A stretch of 64,000 nt of DNA from Owenia fusiformis. Its lineage: Eukaryota > Annelida > Polychaeta > Sabellida > Oweniidae. Positions 23,218-33,267 of this stretch are shown here, piece by piece. The notes beneath the pieces were generated by a model. It searched no databases, was not told the DNA's origin, and was given only the letters and a program-made list of their open reading frames with translations. The stretch spans positions 23,487,564 through 23,551,563 of the forward strand of contig CAIIXF020000007.1 of NCBI GenBank assembly GCA_903813345.2, given 5' to 3'. Position 1 is the first letter of the stretch, and each line of letters starts with the position of its first letter. Both the position numbers and the translations under genes were made by a program.

Positions 23218-25857
23218 TCAAAAATAAAACCTACTCCAATTACGGCAGAGAGTTGAGAACGTTCCATCTGACTGCAGTTCTCTTAGACACTGGGCAAACC
23301 ATTCCATGTCCACGTCTTTTCGACTCATTACACCAGACGGGCCTTCCTTACAATACAAGACATCTCCAACTGCCACCAAACCGGACATATTTTCAGGAGT
23401 GACCGAATCAGTCTGAACTAGAACAGCTTCAAACTGAAAGAAACCAATTGTTAACTTGATATGATATCATTTACGATAACTACATAACAGTCCAATGCCA
23501 AAGCGTAGCTAATTCAATCAAAATCTGACCAACGGTATTTGAGTTATCGCCCGGACGGACGGATTGATGTACGACGAATTTTGTTCAATGGGATAATCAA
23601 AACACGGTAAGCACACACGGAAGATTGAACATATTTAATGTAACACCTTGTTTTAGATTCTATTGTTTTATAACAGTCGTGCATCATGTCCCTGGTCTCC
23701 AACCCCTACTCCGTCAAGTTCGACTAGTGTAGGTAAGTTGGTTAAACATTTGAAGCAAGTCTACATCCAAGACCACTCGGGACGCAGACAAAATTGATAA
23801 ACTGCACTTACGTCACCATTTCGGAGAGCATCTATCATGTCAGACCAATCTCCAAACTCCCTCATAACCACGTCATCATCATTAATAGGGAACCCTCTAG
23901 CCCTGAGGCAATCTTGTTGAAGATTCCAGAATTTACGCACACCTTATCAGAAGAAACAAAATTTCCCTTCCATCAACTTAACTTATTCATTTGATGAAAT
24001 AACTTGGCCGGGGCTCCCAATTGCCATTTTGGCCAATAGAGAGATTTAGATACACGTTTTTAAAAAACTTGAACGTGTAGAAGGGTATCTTGTTAATATA
24101 GACTACCTTTTTGATTCAGTTTGTATTACTAATAAATGCCTTTAAAATGACAATCATATGAAGATACAATCAAAACTTTACTCACCAAGTTTCCCCTTCG
24201 ATAGATCTGCCATTGACGTTATTCCAGAATCTGCTCTCGCGTAAATCTGCCCACCAACATCCTTCTGGATCCCTCCAGCAAACTTTAGCACGTTCATTCT
24301 GGTAAATGTTGGCGAGTAACCAGGGCAAGCGTCAAAATGACGGTCCATTAGACCTAAAAAGCAAGCGGCGTATACGTTACTTAAGATGATACTTTGCATA
24401 TACCGCTGTCTGTAGCTGATGGTAATTTTATAAGTGGCGATGAGAATGATCAAATGTTAATGTAATTTTGGATGGAACGCGTCATTGGATGCGGACATTA
24501 TAATTAAACAAGCAGAAACGACGTTTTTACCAAAAACAATGAATATGGGCCTTTGTACGAATTGAAGCGGCTTTGTGGGGAAAGACCGATTCTTTCACCT
24601 GATTTATTGTTGAATATTCTATTTTAAATGGGGTTCAGAAATATGCACTACATACCATCAGCACTTAGTTCTTCACCATCCCAGCATACGCTCCAGCTTT
24701 TTATAAGTACTATGTCGCACTGTCTGCCACAGACTCGGCACGTCTCTGCGATTAACATATGCATGAAACCCTCAGAGGCACCAGTGACTTCATTTCTTAA
24801 CAGATGAATGATAATAAAATATGATTCAACATTAAAAACTAAATTTAATTTTGATCTCCATTTGGATCCTTGGTAAAGGTTCGAGTAGGGTTTAGGTATA
24901 AACTATGGAGTGAAATGAAGTTTCGAAGTATCAATCGAGTAACCATTGATAATGAAGAAGAATCTAGAAGAATAGTACAACTGGTTTTCTAACCCAAAGG
25001 CAATTGTTTCCTTTCATTGAAATCTCCTGTCTCATCATCATTTATATAAACCGTATCTGTTAGTGAGTACGTAGCTATTACGATGTTTCAGTTGCTCAAG
25101 CGTTTGGTCCAGCTTCACCTTTTCACAGATATCTTAGATTTTGTTTCCGGTCATGAAAGCGGTTTCGAAATTGCATGGTTTTGCTTAATCCATCAATCCA
25201 TGACGTTATCAATGCTTATGGGGGAGTGTTTATAGAATGACATATATTATTCTTCTAAGAAAAAATCTTGAAAGAACCTTCCTCGAATAGAAAGCTAGTT
25301 ACCATTTTAATAAACCATAAATACAGATCAGGTTTGGGCACCTGCAGTAATCTAGGAATTTATTTTCAGACTTATTTGCATTTGTTACTACGGCTTTCAT
25401 TAAGTCTTTTGGACTCGTTTCAAAATTATAATTCTTTTGAAAGAATTCGAAGCTGTAGCTATAAGTTGTTATTTACACTGAGGATCGGAGCTAATACATC
25501 GGGTTAAATACGAATCTCTGTTCAAAATGGACAACATCAAACCATTGGACATTGTATACACAATACACATGGACAAACAAAAAATAACGAATCCGTAAAA
25601 CTGAAAATGATCATCACAAAAGGAAAATGACAAAAAATTGTGTTCGACTAATTCATGTTTCTACTTACATGTAGGAGTATGGGGGCCAGTCACCTGTAAT
25701 CGCAAATAGATGGGTCTTGTTCTGTCTGTTCATTCGTCCATCTGGTTCATTGGGTTGTTCACCCGTAGGTGGTTCTACTCGAATACAAGCATGTGCCAAC
25801 CCAAGCACAACAACTCCTATCACCAAACTTGCTGAGAAAGACATTTTCCAAAAATGA
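23218..25857 (-). CDS. Secreted solute-binding-protein-like protein (SBP family 3 type), 5 coding exons
   Basis: Read on the minus strand: exon 1 25857-25669 (ATG at 25844), then 24795-24656, 24353-24186, 23942-23812, and 23433-23218 ending TGA. All introns are GT-AG and phases agree (2,1,1,0), giving 276 aa. Residues 1-19 (MSFSASLVIGVVVLGLAHA) are a clear signal peptide. The mature part has the layout of bacterial extracellular solute-binding protein family 3 (periplasmic amino-acid-binding type): an early ITGDWPPYSY, EGFMHMLIAETC, GLMDRHFDACPGYSPT, a lobe-crossing MADLSKGKLGGVRKFW, and a late NGDFEAVLV. At least nine cysteines suggest an oxidised extracellular protein. Ligand unknown. The introns and signal peptide make it a genuine animal gene, not contamination. 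Family assignment is by pattern and needs a profile search. Confidence 0.82.
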
Positions 25858-26252
25858 CTGAAAAAGAATTAAAAATGAATTAGATTCAATTGAATTAAAT
25901 GAAATTAAGACATTGATTTAATTGTTAATGAATGTGTTTTTTAATTTGATGTCTTCCCTTTGTCTGATCCGAACTGATGCAACCAGATCAAACATTTGTT
26001 TTTTCAAATCTACAGGCCTCTGAATTCAGTTACAAACAAACAATTACAGTTGTGATTAGCTTAAACATATTATATGGGTCTTCAACAATTTTTATTTAAA
26101 TTGAGCAATTCCCAAAATCGTTTTTGTAAAATCAATAGAAGTTAAAGTGTTTTAGTGGCGTTACCCCCAAGCGTTTGAGCAATTATTGATATGACTACAG
26201 GTAAGAAAAGGTGTAGTAACTTCCAAATGCATTATTCAGTGGGTGTACATAC
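25858..26252. other. 5' UTR intron of the binding-protein gene, left of the LTR element
   Basis: Starts with a splice acceptor read on the minus strand (TTCTTTTTCAG at about 25858-25868) 13 bp before the ATG, so the gene has an upstream non-coding exon. Nothing else recognised. Confidence 0.55.
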
Positions 26253-26661
26253 TGTAACAAAATTTTGAATTTTTGATTTTGTGCTGTGAACTCGTTTTTA
26301 TACATTTATTACACTTGATTTGTGGTTTACATGTGAGATCATTATGATCTTAAATTGTAGTATCGTTTGCAGTACTTTAGTTGTAGTTACAGTGGTGAAA
26401 TAGCGTTTTCCTGTTATCCAATTAAGATTTAGTTTATGTTGATCGGGTAGTCGCTCGGGTAGTTTAAATGGAGGTTGCTATTTTTAGAATTTACTTCCTG
26501 CTTTTGATTCTATCAAATCGAAGTAAAACTAGAGTAAGTAGCGATCAATTAATGTTAGATTTGTTGAGTTCCAATTATTATCTTGTTGTAGGAGCAATAT
26601 TTAAGCGGGATATGGCGTCAATAACTTGTTATTTAGCTTTGAAATCTTGTCCAAAAAGTGA

Positions 26662-26684
26662 TGACGTCACCAAGCCTATATAAG
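26662..26684 (+). promoter_or_regulatory. LTR core promoter: CRE plus TATA box (5' LTR)
   Basis: A perfect palindromic TGACGTCA (CREB/ATF-type site, 26662-26669) lies 7 bp before TATATAAG (26677-26684). Transcription would start about 25-30 bp further on, near 26708, leaving a U3 of about 455 bp. The same pair occurs in the 3' LTR. Site identity is seen; use is inferred. Confidence 0.7.
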
Positions 26685-27401
26685 TATTTCGCCAATGTAA
26701 ACTCAGCAGATTACAGCTAGCTTTCGTTCGGGACAGAGCTCTGTTCAATTTCATATTTTTATGTGAAGTTGGACTTAGTCATTTTTCAAGGAAATATTTT
26801 TGGACTTTGACAATTTTCAGTAGAAAGTTGTTGGGACTTTGAGTATATCCCGAGGCAGATAGGAGATACATAGCTACACTTCAGTTCAATGGATGATAAC
26901 TTGGACATCTACCTGTGATGAAGGATACCTGAGAGGGAAGACTGCTACACCGTGATTCTGTAGATGATAACTTGGCCATCTACCCGTGTATTTGTGTAGA
27001 GGATACCTCAAGAGGGAATATTCAGTACCGTGTATGGAGGCAGCATCAAGCCTATACTCGATTTCTGAGCTCTGTCCGTTCAATTTCATGAACACATGAA
27101 ATTGGACTTTGCGTATTTTTGGGATAGAAATTATTGAACTTAGTCAATATTTGGAGAAACATTATTTTGGACTTTGTTTTTTTGGAGAATAAATATTGAA
27201 CTTAGAATATTTCAATATCAGTATAACTCAACATTAACTGAACTTAGTTATTTTCAAGGGCACATATTTTGACTTGTAATATTTTTGCCTATGCTGTTGT
27301 GCGCATGCTATATTTTTAGGTAGGCTGATTACTTAATTGTGAAGGAAGTTTGTGTACTTAGCAGTTGATGCCATATAAGACGTTCGTAAACTTTGTCAAT
27401 T

Positions 27402-28190
27402 GCGATAGTTTGACTTAGATTATTTCGCATAATCAAAGTTGAATTATACTACAATACAGTGAGGAGGATCCGGGAGATAGCCATTTACAGAGCCGATAGT
27501 TTGACTTAGATTATTTCGCATAATCAAAGTTGAATTATACTACAACACCTTGAGGAGGATCCAGGAGATAGCCATTTACAGAGCCGATAGTTTGACTTAG
27601 ATTATTTCGCATAATCAAAGTTGAATTATACTACAACACAGTGACGAGGATCCAGGAGATAGCCATTTACAGAGCCGATAGTTTGGCTTAGATTATTTCG
27701 CATAATCAAAGTTGAATTATACTACAACACCTTGAGGAGGATCCAGGAGATAGCCATTTACAGAGCCGATAGTTTGACTTAGATTATTTCGCATAATCAA
27801 AGTTGAATTATACTACAACACAGTGACGAGGATCCAGGAGATAGCCATTTACAGAGCCGATAGTTTGACTTAGATTATTTCGCATAATCAAAGTTGAATT
27901 ATCCTACAACACAGTCAGGAGGATCCAAGAGATAGCCATTTACAGAGCCGATAGTTTGACTTAGATTATTTTGCATAATCAAAGTTGAATTATACTACAA
28001 CACAGTGAGGAGGATCAAAGAGATAGCCATTTACAGAGCCGATAGTTTGACTTTGATTGTTTCGTATAATTAAAGTTGAATTATCCTAGCTACAACACAG
28101 TGAGGAGGATCCAGGAGATAGCCATTTACAGAGCCGATAGTTTGACTTAGATTATTTTGCATAATCAAAGTTGAATTATACTACAACACA
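27402..28190 (+). repeat. 91-bp tandem array in the 5' LTR (about 9 units)
   Basis: Units repeat at 91 bp (unit marks AGCCGATAGTTTGAC at 27491, 27582, 27673, 27764, 27855, 27946, 28037, 28132). Each unit contains a small perfect stem-loop, GATTAT-TTCGC-ATAATC, with loop variants in some units, then GTTGAATTATAC(T)ACAACAC, GAGGATCC and GAGATAGCCATTTACAG. The last unit runs into the start of the LTR ORF. The array would lie in the transcribed leader. Confidence 0.92.
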
Positions 28191-28479
28191 GTGGAGGATA
28201 CTACAACAACGTGAAGAGAATCCATATTTTCATTGGAAGCAAGACACAAGACAGTTGCTGAGTTTACAGTGGATGGAACTGGATATCCCCTTCATCATCT
28301 TGGTCGTGGGTGGAATTTTATTTGTACTTTTATGTTTGATGTTAGTCATATGCTCCCAGGTGTGTATTAAGATTCAAGACGAAGAAGCGCCTGTTCCAGC
28401 AGTTCCAATACCCCCTACGCCAACCCCTGCTTTAAAATCCACACCAAGCTTCAGCATGAGTACTATGAATTTTGTGTAA
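28171..28479 (+). CDS. Small single-pass membrane protein ORF inside the 5' LTR, 102 aa
   Basis: An ORF starting in the final 91-bp unit. A hydrophilic Gln/Trp-rich N-terminus of about 37 residues leads into a strong hydrophobic segment (IPFIILVVGGILFVLLCLML, residues about 39-58). A short cytosolic-type stretch follows with Cys and Lys, then a proline-rich tail (about 75-90, VPIPPTPTPA). The copy in the 3' LTR is identical over all 102 residues. No family recognised. It would be the first sizeable ORF on the element's RNA, ahead of gag. Coding LTR sequence is unusual, so function is uncertain; the identity of the two copies is also expected from LTR youth alone. Confidence 0.45.
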   Translation: MNYTTTQWRILQQREENPYFHWKQDTRQLLSLQWMELDIPFIILVVGGILFVLLCLMLVICSQVCIKIQDEEAPVPAVPIPPTPTPALKSTPSFSMSTMNFV

Positions 28480-28965
28480 AGTTGCTTCCCAAAATTAGGA
28501 GACAAGACTTTGTTACTCTCAGCTTACTATTCCAGGTTCAAGATACAATAACAATACAAGACGTACAAGTGGTACAATTTACATGAACTTTGCATATTCG
28601 GGATACAACAGTGTTATATAGTGATCATCAGTCTCAATTTATATGGACTCTGGATATTATTTTATCAGTGATAATTACTATTAGCTCATATGGACTTTTG
28701 AGTTGTGAGTTTTGAGAGAAATAATAACACCGTAATATTCTTACATTACATTTGAAATTGCATGTACATCTTATTTGGGCTTATAAACGCCACAATATAT
28801 TGTTTTATATTATATATATAAAATTGTATATTTTGTTTATTTCTTTAGGGACAAAGCACATTTAACGTGTGCCGTGCAATCCACAAGTAAACACCATTTA
28901 CTAAACAGTGGTCTTTTTATCAGCCACACTACCACATATCCACAAAAAAGGCCAAACTGTTACAC

Positions 28966-28983
28966 TGGTGGCAGCGGTGGGAT
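28966..28983 (+). other. Primer-binding site of the LTR element
   Basis: TGGTGGCAGCGGTGGGAT lies one base after the 5' LTR. TGG plus the following bases is complementary to a tRNA 3' end of the form CCCACCGCTGCCACCA, as used to prime minus-strand synthesis. The tRNA species is not determined. Confidence 0.8.
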
Positions 28984-29031
28984 TGATTGTGTCTGAAGAT
29001 TTAAACCAGAGGTGCATTATACAGTTTCAAG

Positions 29032-29265
29032 ATGGATCCAGAGCCCAGTCTCCCATATCCGAAGCGTGGAGATTATGTAGATATTGAAGGGGAGACTTCT
29101 GTATATGTGAAAACATATTCTGGGGAATTAAGGAATCCTGGAGCTAAGGATCCAATGAGAGAAGCTGAGGAGAGAGGATTGTCTAGTAGTTTAGGCACAG
29201 GGTATTGGTCTAGAGGACTGACCAATTTAGAGTCCAAGCGAATCCCTTCAATAAGGATAAGATGA
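29032..29265 (+). CDS. First internal ORF of the LTR element (gag leader region), 77 aa
   Basis: Starts ATG 50 bp after the primer-binding site. Charged and Pro/Gly/Ser-rich, with no recognised domain. Its stop overlaps the next ATG as ATGA (29262-29265), and the following frame continues as gag, so the two may once have been one frame or may be coupled by reinitiation. A small protein of its own or the N-terminus of gag; undecided. Confidence 0.45.
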   Translation: MDPEPSLPYPKRGDYVDIEGETSVYVKTYSGELRNPGAKDPMREAEERGLSSSLGTGYWSRGLTNLESKRIPSIRIR

Positions 29266-30260
29266 ATCCTACCATGAGAAGACAGAGTCCAAGGACATCT
29301 ACCATGATTGATCCGCCTTTGACTAAGAGCCAGTCAGAGGATGTAGTGAAACAAGAGTTAACTATGGTGGAAGGTCAGCTTCAAGATCAGTTGTCTGTTT
29401 TTGGGAATATTGAAGAGGCACAAAAGAAACAGTTCGATAATATTAGAGAGACCCAACAAAGACAAACTCATAGTAGGAGTCGAATAGCAGAGCAAATTGA
29501 AGAGAACAGACATATGCAACAAATTAGAGAAGAGCAACAACAAATAAGAGAAGAAAAACGACAGATAAGAGGTGAGAAAAAAGAGTATCTGTTGCAGGCG
29601 ATCCTCGAAAGATTACAGAGTAATACGAAAGCAGCTAGTACAGAGACCAAGTCTAATGGTGTTTTGTATGCAGGGAAGGCTATTGATAATGACTTGTATG
29701 TAACTCCAAGTGGAGCTCGAAGGGGAGCACAATGGTCGCCTCCATTGTCTATGAGTCGGGTTCAGCATAATGAAGAGTGTTTTACACCTGAACTCCCTAC
29801 TCCAGAAAGGAGGCCATGGAAGTTGGAGAGACGAGACAGATTTTACACAACTCCAACACACCCGCCTGCTGGTAGAGACCAGCGAGATCCTACCGGGATA
29901 CACTGTAAACAAGAGGATGTTTGTGCTTCAGAGAGCAAGTATGCTACACAGGAAATTGTAGGCCCAAGGAAGGGGCATGTTCAAAGGAACCATGAATCCG
30001 AGAAACAGTTTCCTGTTGATGAACATAAATTCAAAACAAAAGTTCCATGTGGTGATTCAGCGAATGAGAAGAGTGGAAAATTTTATCCCAATTTCCCCAG
30101 TGAGTCAATGGACTTAATGAAGATGTTAAGTCAGATGTCCAAACCTAGGAACAGGATAAAGCCTGAGACTTACAATGGTACAACTCCTTGGCCAGAGTAC
30201 CGAGCTCACTTTGAGATATGTGCTAAAGCTAACAGCTGGACTTCAGAAGAGAAAAAATGA
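29262..30260 (+). CDS. Gag N-terminal part of the LTR element, 332 aa
   Basis: A Gln/Glu/Arg-rich, coiled-coil-prone region at residues about 30-115 (repeats of REEQQQIREEKRQIR type) is followed by a basic, Pro-rich middle. It ends in the start of a retrotransposon gag domain (YNGTTPWPEYRAHFEICAK near the end). The frame stops at 30258-30260, just after a run of six A residues (30252-30257). The rest of the same gag domain continues without a gap in another frame, so gag is interrupted here by a frame offset. Confidence 0.75.
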   Translation: MNPTMRRQSPRTSTMIDPPLTKSQSEDVVKQELTMVEGQLQDQLSVFGNIEEAQKKQFDNIRETQQRQTHSRSRIAEQIEENRHMQQIREEQQQIREEKRQIRGEKKEYLLQAILERLQSNTKAASTETKSNGVLYAGKAIDNDLYVTPSGARRGAQWSPPLSMSRVQHNEECFTPELPTPERRPWKLERRDRFYTTPTHPPAGRDQRDPTGIHCKQEDVCASESKYATQEIVGPRKGHVQRNHESEKQFPVDEHKFKTKVPCGDSANEKSGKFYPNFPSESMDLMKMLSQMSKPRNRIKPETYNGTTPWPEYRAHFEICAKANSWTSEEKK

Positions 30261-31758
30261 ATACTTAGCTACCAGTCTGCGAGGCACCGCCCAGCAGATT
30301 GTGTTGGAAATGGAAGCTGAGTACACATATGACCAGTTAGTTTTAGCCTTGGAGAAGAGATATGGGCCAGAAGGAAAAGCTGAGATATATGAGGCTGGAT
30401 TACTTGGGCGAGTGAGGAAGCCAAATGAATCATTACAAACTTTAGGACAGGATATCAGGCGACTTACAGCATTGGCATATCCTGAGATGAGTAGGTCGGA
30501 ACAGGACCGATTAGCAAGGCGTAGTTTTGAGCAGGCGATTGCAGAGGATGACATACGCCGAGCAATACATGTTAATGAATGTACTTCATTGGATAAGGCG
30601 ATTGAAATAGCCCTAAGAGAAGAATCTTATCTGGGATCAGAAAGAATACGGAGAGGATCGAAGCCTCAATACAGTCATGTGAATGTTTTGGAAGAAAAAG
30701 AAGACCAATTAAAGAACATCACCCGGCTGTTAGAAGAGTTATGTAAAAAGCAGGAGGAAGATCGGAAAAATATGGAACAAGATCGCAAAAACTTCGAGAA
30801 AGATCGAGAAAATTTTGAGAAAAGAATCAAGCAACTTGAACAACAGATCCAGTCAAATGAATCCAGAAGAAATGGCTTTAACCGACTTGGCTGCTTTTAT
30901 TGTCACAAAACCGGTCATCTAATTGCTGATTGTTACACTAGAAAACGTGCAGAAGAAATCAAGGAAGCTAAAGAGAGGCAGAGTCTTGCAACAGTAAGGT
31001 TCCAATCACTACAAGGGAAGGACGTCAAATCTTCAAGAGATACTAAGAGAATCGTGGCTTCTGGAAAAGTTTGTGACACGAATGTTGAATTCCTTGTAGA
31101 CTCGGGTGCAGTTAGTAGTATATTGAGTTTAAAGATCTATAGAGAGATCCCTGAAGACATAAGACCCGAGCTTGAGCCACAAAAGAGAATCATTTTGCAA
31201 GCTGGTGGAGAACCTTTAGCTGTTGCAGGTGTTATGCACGTTGACCTACACATAGATGATCGTAAACAAAATTTAGAAGTAGTCGTGGCTGACATTGAGT
31301 TTGATGGAATTCTGGGAAGCGATTATTTAGCAGCTTCAAGGGCAATATTGGACTATGGTAAATGTTCAATGACTTTTGGACCAGAGAGTTCAAGTGCTGC
31401 TCAGATAGTAGGAGATACCGAACCGTCAGCCAGCCTGCCGAGTGAAACCAAGGACAAGCGGATTCTTGGAAAAAGAGCAGTCAATCCTGCAGGGAAAGTA
31501 GCTCATCAACCGATAGCATCAAAGAAGAGGACCTTGGATTTACCAGATGGTCACCCGTTTCATGAGCAGAGACATGGCAGGGACAGGAGATTGAACAAAG
31601 TCCCTGGACACCGAGGTAACGAACAAAGTACTTCAAGTCATGGAGGCATTCCAAGTACTTATCGAGTGAAGGTGCCTTTGGTTAGAATATATCGTGGGAG
31701 ATATCAGAGGCCTCGGCAGAGGAGCGATATAGATGCTAACTGGAGGAAGGGTTCCTAG
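30175..31758 (+). CDS. Gag C-terminal part plus aspartic protease of the LTR element
   Basis: Only the part after about 30258 is likely to be translated as gag; the ATG at 30175 lies out of frame within the preceding ORF. Seen in order: remainder of the gag domain, with EKRYGPEG and an ESLQTLGQDIRRL stretch; a long charged coiled coil (EEDRKNMEQDRKNFEKDREN); a CX2CX4HX4C zinc knuckle at 30892-30933; then a retropepsin with active-site DSG at 31099-31107 and flap-side ILGSDYL at about 31309. After the protease, where reverse transcriptase should begin, comes only a basic tail ending at 31758. The pol region is missing. Confidence 0.82.
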   Translation: MVQLLGQSTELTLRYVLKLTAGLQKRKNEYLATSLRGTAQQIVLEMEAEYTYDQLVLALEKRYGPEGKAEIYEAGLLGRVRKPNESLQTLGQDIRRLTALAYPEMSRSEQDRLARRSFEQAIAEDDIRRAIHVNECTSLDKAIEIALREESYLGSERIRRGSKPQYSHVNVLEEKEDQLKNITRLLEELCKKQEEDRKNMEQDRKNFEKDRENFEKRIKQLEQQIQSNESRRNGFNRLGCFYCHKTGHLIADCYTRKRAEEIKEAKERQSLATVRFQSLQGKDVKSSRDTKRIVASGKVCDTNVEFLVDSGAVSSILSLKIYREIPEDIRPELEPQKRIILQAGGEPLAVAGVMHVDLHIDDRKQNLEVVVADIEFDGILGSDYLAASRAILDYGKCSMTFGPESSSAAQIVGDTEPSASLPSETKDKRILGKRAVNPAGKVAHQPIASKKRTLDLPDGHPFHEQRHGRDRRLNKVPGHRGNEQSTSSHGGIPSTYRVKVPLVRIYRGRYQRPRQRSDIDANWRKGS

Positions 31759-32109
31759 AACCAAACAGCAACTTTACAGCAGAGTTGTGATTTTATAGCT
31801 AACTTGTTAAGAGACTTAAGTCGCAAGTCACCCGTAGCTGGAAGTTGTAGTTTCTGTAAATAGTAGTTAGCATTTCATGTAGTTAGCTAGAGATTTTTGT
31901 TTTGGACATTTAATAGTTTTAAGAAAGCATAAGATAGTACTAATGTGTCCAGGATTTCACAATCTTACATGTACATGGTGCTAGCAATTAGTTAGCAACT
32001 AGTTGCACACCATTGTACAGTTGTATTTTGTTAAGGTAGCTAAGTTAGCAAAATTTTGTTATTTTTTTTGTACTTTAAGCTTGGTGTTGTAAACACCAAA
32101 ATCTTTGGA

Positions 32110-32118
32110 TTGGAGGAG
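32110..32118 (+). other. Polypurine tract
   Basis: TTGGAGGAG abuts the 3' LTR, the expected place for plus-strand priming. Short and not purely purine. Confidence 0.55.
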
Positions 32119-32534
32119 TGTAACAAAATTTTGAATTTTTGATTTTTGATTTAGTGCTGTGAACTCGTTTTTATACATTTATTACACTTGATTTGTGGTT
32201 TACATGTAAGATCATTATGATCTTAAATTGTAGTATCGTTTGCAGTACTTTAGTTGTAGTTACAGTGGTGAAATAGCGTTTTCCTGTTATCCAATTAAGA
32301 TTTAGTTTATGTTGATCGGGTAGTCGCTCGGGTAGTTTAAATGGAGGTTGCTATTTTTAGAACTTACTTCCTGCTTTTGATTCTATCAAATCGAAGTAAA
32401 ACTAGAGTAAGTAGCGATCAATTAATGTTAGATTTGTTGAGTTCCAATTATTATCTTGTTGTAGGAGCAATATTTAAGCGGGATATGGCGTCAATAACTT
32501 GTTATTTAGCTTTGAAATCTTGTCCAAAAAGTGA

Positions 32535-32557
32535 TGACGTCACCAAGCCTATATAAG
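32535..32557 (+). promoter_or_regulatory. CRE plus TATA box in the 3' LTR
   Basis: TGACGTCA at 32535-32542 and TATATAAG at 32550-32557, identical to the 5' LTR. On the plus strand it would read out toward 35 kb, away from and antisense to the binding-protein gene body. Confidence 0.65.
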
Positions 32558-33267
32558 TATTTCGCCAATGTAAACTCAGCAGATTACAGCTAGCTTTCGT
32601 TCGGGACAGAGCTCTGTTCAATTTCATATTTTTATGTGAAGTTGGACTTAGTCATTTTTCAAGGAAATATTTTTGGACTTTGACAATTTTCAGTAGAAAG
32701 TTGTTGGGACTTTGAATATTTCCCGAGGCAGATAGGAGATACATAGCTACACTTCAGTTCAATGGATGATAACTTGGACATCTACCTGTGATGAAGGATA
32801 CCTGAGAGGGAAGACTGCTACACCGTGATTCTGTAGATGATAACTTGGCCATCTACCCGTGTATTTGTGTAGAGGATACCTCAAGAGGGAATATTCAGTA
32901 CCGTGTTTGGAGGCAGCATCAAGCCTATACTAGATTTCTGAGCTCTGTCCGTTCAATTTCATGAACACATGAAATTGGACTTTGCGTATTTTTGGGATAG
33001 AAATTATTGAACTTAGTCAATATTTGGAGAAACATTATTTTGGACTTTGTTTTTTTTGGAGAATAAATATTGAACTTAGAATATTTCAATATCAGTATAA
33101 CTCAACATTAACTGAACTTAGTTATTTTCAAGGGCACATATTTTGACTTGTAATATTTTTGCCTATGCTGTTGTGCGCATGCTATATTTTTAGGTAGGCT
33201 GATTACTTAATTGTGAAGGAAGTTTGTGTACTTAGCAGTTGATGCCATATAAGACGTTCGTAAACTT

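Larger units (their letters stand above)
26253..28964 (+). repeat. 5' LTR (2712 bp)
   Basis: TGTAAC...GTTACA ends. Contains a CRE and TATA box, a possible poly(A) signal AATAAA at about 27185, a 91-bp tandem array and a 102-codon ORF. About 184 bp shorter than the 3' LTR, almost entirely because it has two fewer 91-bp units. Confidence 0.93.

Noticed and set aside
26468-26683. 71-codon ORF in the LTR U3 (and 32341-32556)
   Set aside because: It ends over the TATA box, upstream of the likely start of transcription, and has no domain.
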